A stretch of DNA of 7,257 nucleotides from Gammaproteobacteria bacterium. GTDB taxonomy: Bacteria > Pseudomonadota > Gammaproteobacteria > Pseudomonadales > Pseudohongiellaceae. Location of the stretch: assembly GCA_016762995.1 (NCBI GenBank), contig JAESUT010000075.1, positions 7,023 through 14,279 on the forward strand, read 5' to 3'. Numbering within the stretch: position 1 is the stretch's first letter; every line of letters begins with the position of its first letter. The notes beneath the pieces are model-generated. The model did no database searches. It had not been told where the DNA came from and worked only from the letters and a program-made list of their open reading frames with translations. This document shows positions 4,833-7,257 of the stretch, in pieces. The position numbers and the translations under genes were made by a program.

Positions 4833-4861
4833 GATAAAGACTAAAAGTTTTTGTCTGTAAA
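4833..4861 (-). promoter_or_regulatory. Candidate promoter of the DUF1080 gene
   Basis: On the minus strand TTTACA (4856-4861) matches the -35 consensus at 5 of 6 positions. After exactly 17 nt comes TTTATC (4833-4838), only 3 of 6 for a -10 box. Transcription would start near 4826, giving a leader of about 30 nt with the AGGAG site. Moderate-to-weak support. Confidence 0.35.
4838..4856. promoter_or_regulatory. 19-bp near-perfect palindrome, likely operator
   Basis: AGACTAAAAGTTTTTGTCT has 8 of 9 complementary pairs around a central G; only the fifth pair (T/T) fails. A one-base loop rules out a stable full hairpin, so a protein-binding site is more likely than a terminator for the gene ending at 4880. 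It fills the spacer between the candidate -35 and -10 boxes, the classical position for a repressor. The regulator is not in the window. Confidence 0.5.
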
Positions 4862-4879
4862 AGCTATGCTCCAAGGGCC

Positions 4880-6817
4880 TTATTTGGCGAAGGCTTGTAA
4901 ATACACTTCAAGTGATTCCTCTACTTCTTCGATAGCGCGCTCATCGTTATTGGAGAAGCGTTGTAGCGCATAGTTTTGTAGAAACACTCTAGTCGCTCCT
5001 GTCCGGTCTGCAGACCAGTGGCCGGGTAGGTTGTCTGCATAGGTGCTCGCTGTCCAAGATTCGTTCACAGGCAAGTTCGCCGAGTTTAGGAAACGTTGCC
5101 ATATTTTTTGCCAGCGGATAGTTTGAGAATCGAGATTTTCTTGACGGCCGCGAATGCGGCGGTATTCCCGCACAAACAAGAACAGTAGAATCAGCACGCC
5201 ACCATAGCGGATGAGGTCAGCAATGAGTTCATTGGCGAGTACAGCATCGATTAATTTCTGCCACTGTCCGGCCGCGCGGTGATACAAGGCGCTGAATGGG
5301 CTTGACTCATAGCCGCCAAAGAAATTTGTAATATCAGGCGGAGTTGGGTCGACAGTGTGCCAATAGCCCTCCGTGTCTTGCCACTCTACCCAACTGTGGG
5401 CGTCGCGTTCGCGAACCAACCACATCTCATCGGAGAGCTGCTCGTGAATGACATAGCCGCCGACTATGCGGGCGGGAACGTTGTTCGCGCGCAGCGCCAG
5501 AGCCGCGCCTGTCGCGAACCAGAAGCAGTAAGCGGGCTGTTCATTCAGGAAGAAGTCGTGGAACGGTTGTTCTGGATTGAAATTTGTTTCTAGCGAGTAA
5601 CTGCGATTGATGAAATGCTCTAGTACATTGTTGACGGTTTGTTGATCGTCCTTGGCAAGGAAGCCTTCGCTCTTCACCTGCAGCTGCGCATCCCAGAATG
5701 AGGGCAATTGTAAGTTAATCTCATTGAATGTATCAGGAATGGAGTCGTTGCTAGTCTGAATTCCCCAGCGTCTGTCGGCGCCCCGGTCATAAACAGGGGA
5801 CCAGACATCCGCCGCATTTCGCGTAAGAGCCTCGAAGCGTCCGATCAGATGGCTAGTGCTGGGACTCATGAATACGAAGTTGCTGCTGGCAAGGCTTTGT
5901 ATATCGATACGTTGCGGCGTAAAGTTATTCGTTGGAAATTGATGGTTGTTCATCTCAAAGCGTAGCTGGCCAGTTTCTTCGATGTTCGCGTCCAAAAGTG
6001 TAAGAGCTGTTAGAGGCCGCTCTTCTGGCAACCAAACTAAATTTTCATCTAGCTCAACGAGTCGATTGCCTACGAGATACGGATTGGGGCGGTTCTGCGT
6101 TGTTGCACGCATAACGGCGCGATTTGAGGGTTGTAGGAATGCCGAGGCGCGTAGCTGCTGCCGCGGGGAAAACCCTGTCGGCGTAAAGCTGCTGCCACTT
6201 GGAAACAAGTCTCCAAGTGCAGCAATGACTGGCCCCTGTCCAATACCTAGGAGCAAGCCTAGTATTGGCACAATCAACAACAGCGGCAGCAACAATAGAA
6301 GGCGCGAGAACAAATAACCAACACAACGGTCTGCCATCAGGGTGAGGCTGGCGAGTAAGATTGCGACGATGGTGAGCAGAGCAACGGGTGCGCCGAAAAT
6401 TTGCATTACTGTTTGTTCTTGAGGCGCAATGAGCAAAATGAGGAGTAGACCCAATACAACAATCGTTTGAGAATTTCGACTCAGTGCTGAATGAGCGTCA
6501 CTTTTCTCATCAGAAGCAAATAGCCACAGTTGGTATATTAGTAAACTAAGTACCAAGCCCGCACCTAGGCCGTTGGTCTGCGCCCAAGAACCTTCGAGTG
6601 CCCAGTCCTCTAGAACCTGGCTGCCAAGAAAGCCCCCGGTTGCTATTAGGACAAAAGTCAGGCCCCAAGTGGGTCGCTCTACTTGTACTAATTTTAGTGC
6701 GCCTAGAGCGCTGATAACCGCTCCCAACCAAATTACGATTGTTAGCTCCATAGACAATCCCAGATGCAGGGATTCCAATGCTAAAAATAATGCGAGGAAT
6801 ATCTGTCCCAGAGGCAT
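4880..6817 (-). CDS. tgpA: TgpA-like membrane transglutaminase (DUF3488 / transglutaminase-core protein)
   Basis: 645 aa, near the usual 650-670. The N-terminal 195 residues hold about seven hydrophobic membrane segments (roughly 4-20, 23-43, 51-67, 84-101, 118-132, 138-160, 170-195), the DUF3488 part. A large periplasmic region follows. The transglutaminase core (about 385-495) has the full triad: C431 in QPAYCFWFATGAALALR, H474 in RDAHSWVEW and D490 in HTVDPTPPD, with NNVPARIVGGYV (445-456) between. A further helix (537-550) precedes a cytoplasmic DUF4129-like tail rich in Trp, Arg and Glu. In Pseudomonas aeruginosa the homologue PA2873 is an essential inner-membrane protein with transglutaminase activity; its natural substrate is unsettled. 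The start codon overlaps the DUF58 stop by 1 nt (TAATG) and has a full AAGGAGG site at 6825-6831, 7 nt upstream. The DUF58-tgpA order matches Pseudomonas. The missing upstream partner would be a MoxR-type AAA ATPase. Confidence 0.92.
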   Translation of the reverse strand: MPLGQIFLALFLALESLHLGLSMELTIVIWLGAVISALGALKLVQVERPTWGLTFVLIATGGFLGSQVLEDWALEGSWAQTNGLGAGLVLSLLIYQLWLFASDEKSDAHSALSRNSQTIVVLGLLLILLIAPQEQTVMQIFGAPVALLTIVAILLASLTLMADRCVGYLFSRLLLLLPLLLIVPILGLLLGIGQGPVIAALGDLFPSGSSFTPTGFSPRQQLRASAFLQPSNRAVMRATTQNRPNPYLVGNRLVELDENLVWLPEERPLTALTLLDANIEETGQLRFEMNNHQFPTNNFTPQRIDIQSLASSNFVFMSPSTSHLIGRFEALTRNAADVWSPVYDRGADRRWGIQTSNDSIPDTFNEINLQLPSFWDAQLQVKSEGFLAKDDQQTVNNVLEHFINRSYSLETNFNPEQPFHDFFLNEQPAYCFWFATGAALALRANNVPARIVGGYVIHEQLSDEMWLVRERDAHSWVEWQDTEGYWHTVDPTPPDITNFFGGYESSPFSALYHRAAGQWQKLIDAVLANELIADLIRYGGVLILLFLFVREYRRIRGRQENLDSQTIRWQKIWQRFLNSANLPVNESWTASTYADNLPGHWSADRTGATRVFLQNYALQRFSNNDERAIEEVEESLEVYLQAFAK

Positions 6818-7257
6818 TAGCTTGCCTCCTTCTTTAGAGGCTTCGTAAACTTTGCCTTCAATCGTTCTTTGAGCTTAGTTATTGAGCCGGCTGCAGTGCT
6901 AGATGTGAGCGACGTCGGCACTTCAACAAAATGGCTGCCTTCGGGAAGGCTATGACTATCATCTGCAGTTTCGCCGATAAGAAACACTAGCACGAGGATG
7001 CCAGCGCGTTGCCAGCGGTCCACCAATGCCTCTGCTTTCTTTGTCCACCGTCCTAGAACCAACACATGTATACCTTCATCCAATAGAGGCGAATCGGGGA
7101 GAGTATTGAGTTCTTCCGAATAGCCGCGTTCCGGCTTGCAAGTGGCTATGTGTTGATAGAATTGAGGCGCGTCTTCTAGGGTGTGCCAGCTAGGCCCAAG
7201 CGCCAGTGCCGCTAGGTTGAAGCCTTCGTTTTGCGCAGAGAGGCCAATCTCCACGGC
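6817..7257 (-). CDS. DUF58-domain protein, C-terminal part (partial)
   Basis: The frame is open to the window edge, so the real start is outside; a GTG at 7254 in frame is likely internal (Val). The visible 146 residues begin AVEIGLSAQNEGFNLAALAL and include HVLVLGRWTKKAEALVDRWQ and the buried strand GILVLVFLIGE, then a basic tail (KLKERLKAKFTKPLKKEAS). This fits the C-terminal von Willebrand A-like half of DUF58 proteins, which partner MoxR AAA ATPases and precede TgpA genes. The N-terminal membrane helices and the metal-ion motif would be outside the window. The assignment rests partly on the 1-nt overlap with tgpA, since the visible part alone carries weak family signal. Confidence 0.7.
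   Translation of the reverse strand, partial: AVEIGLSAQNEGFNLAALALGPSWHTLEDAPQFYQHIATCKPERGYSEELNTLPDSPLLDEGIHVLVLGRWTKKAEALVDRWQRAGILVLVFLIGETADDSHSLPEGSHFVEVPTSLTSSTAAGSITKLKERLKAKFTKPLKKEAS
6825..6831 (-). promoter_or_regulatory. Shine-Dalgarno of tgpA inside the DUF58 gene
   Basis: The minus strand reads AAGGAGG, a full anti-16S match, 7 nt before the ATG at 6817. It lies in the last codons of DUF58. With the TAATG overlap it supports translational coupling and fixes the tgpA start. Confidence 0.75.

Noticed and set aside
4838..4856. The palindrome as a terminator for tgpA
   Set aside because: The arms leave a single-base loop, the stem is mostly A-T, and the T-run is interrupted; an operator fits better.
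5946..6317. 123-codon plus-strand open frame opposite tgpA
   Set aside because: Serine- and arginine-rich shadow of the TgpA coding sequence, without a ribosome site or recognisable domain.
6573..6848. 91-codon plus-strand open frame spanning the tgpA/DUF58 junction
   Set aside because: It crosses two conserved genes on the other strand and has no signal of its own.

Overview
The window looks like chromosomal DNA from a Gram-negative bacterium, most likely a (marine-type) gammaproteobacterium. The evidence is a Serratia-type secreted nuclease relative, an outer-membrane lipoprotein form of an M1 aminopeptidase, a DUF58-TgpA gene pair arranged as in Pseudomonas, and AGGAG-type ribosome binding sites. 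There are no rRNA or tRNA genes, phage genes, insertion sequences or CRISPR. Family assignments come from reading the protein sequences by eye; no database search was run.

Left part (1-1503). The 5' end of an M1-aminopeptidase-like lipoprotein gene runs leftward off the window. Diverging from it across about 136 bp is a secreted protein of the Serratia nuclease (DNA/RNA non-specific endonuclease) family. This protein keeps the fold, all four disulfide cysteines and the arginines, but lacks the catalytic His and the metal-ligand Asn, so it may be a pseudo-enzyme.

Middle part (1504-4184), rightward. A 116-bp gap with a 16-bp direct repeat and two inverted repeats precedes a 341-aa secreted protein of a widespread but uncharacterised family, which ends at a clear terminator. 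Next comes a 172-aa membrane-anchored or exported protein, followed 3 nt later by an unlisted-size 42-aa single-helix membrane protein and possibly a 21-codon micro-ORF. A five-unit, 20-bp tandem repeat array then sits directly upstream of a secreted SRPBCC-fold protein, which ends in a strong terminator.

Right part (4188-7257), leftward. A DUF58 protein (5' end outside the window) overlaps by 1 nt with a TgpA-like membrane transglutaminase whose Cys-His-Asp triad is intact. After 83 bp comes a secreted DUF1080 (3-keto-disaccharide hydrolase family) protein. Its upstream gap holds a 19-bp near-perfect palindrome placed between candidate -35 and -10 boxes.

Nearly every gene encodes an exported, lipidated or membrane protein, so the region reads as a set of cell-envelope or secretome functions. 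Only DUF58-TgpA is a recognisable conserved operon. The most unusual signals are the apparently inactivated nuclease, the 20-bp repeat array, the palindrome before the DUF1080 gene, the 46-bp-spaced repeat and the small-protein genes.
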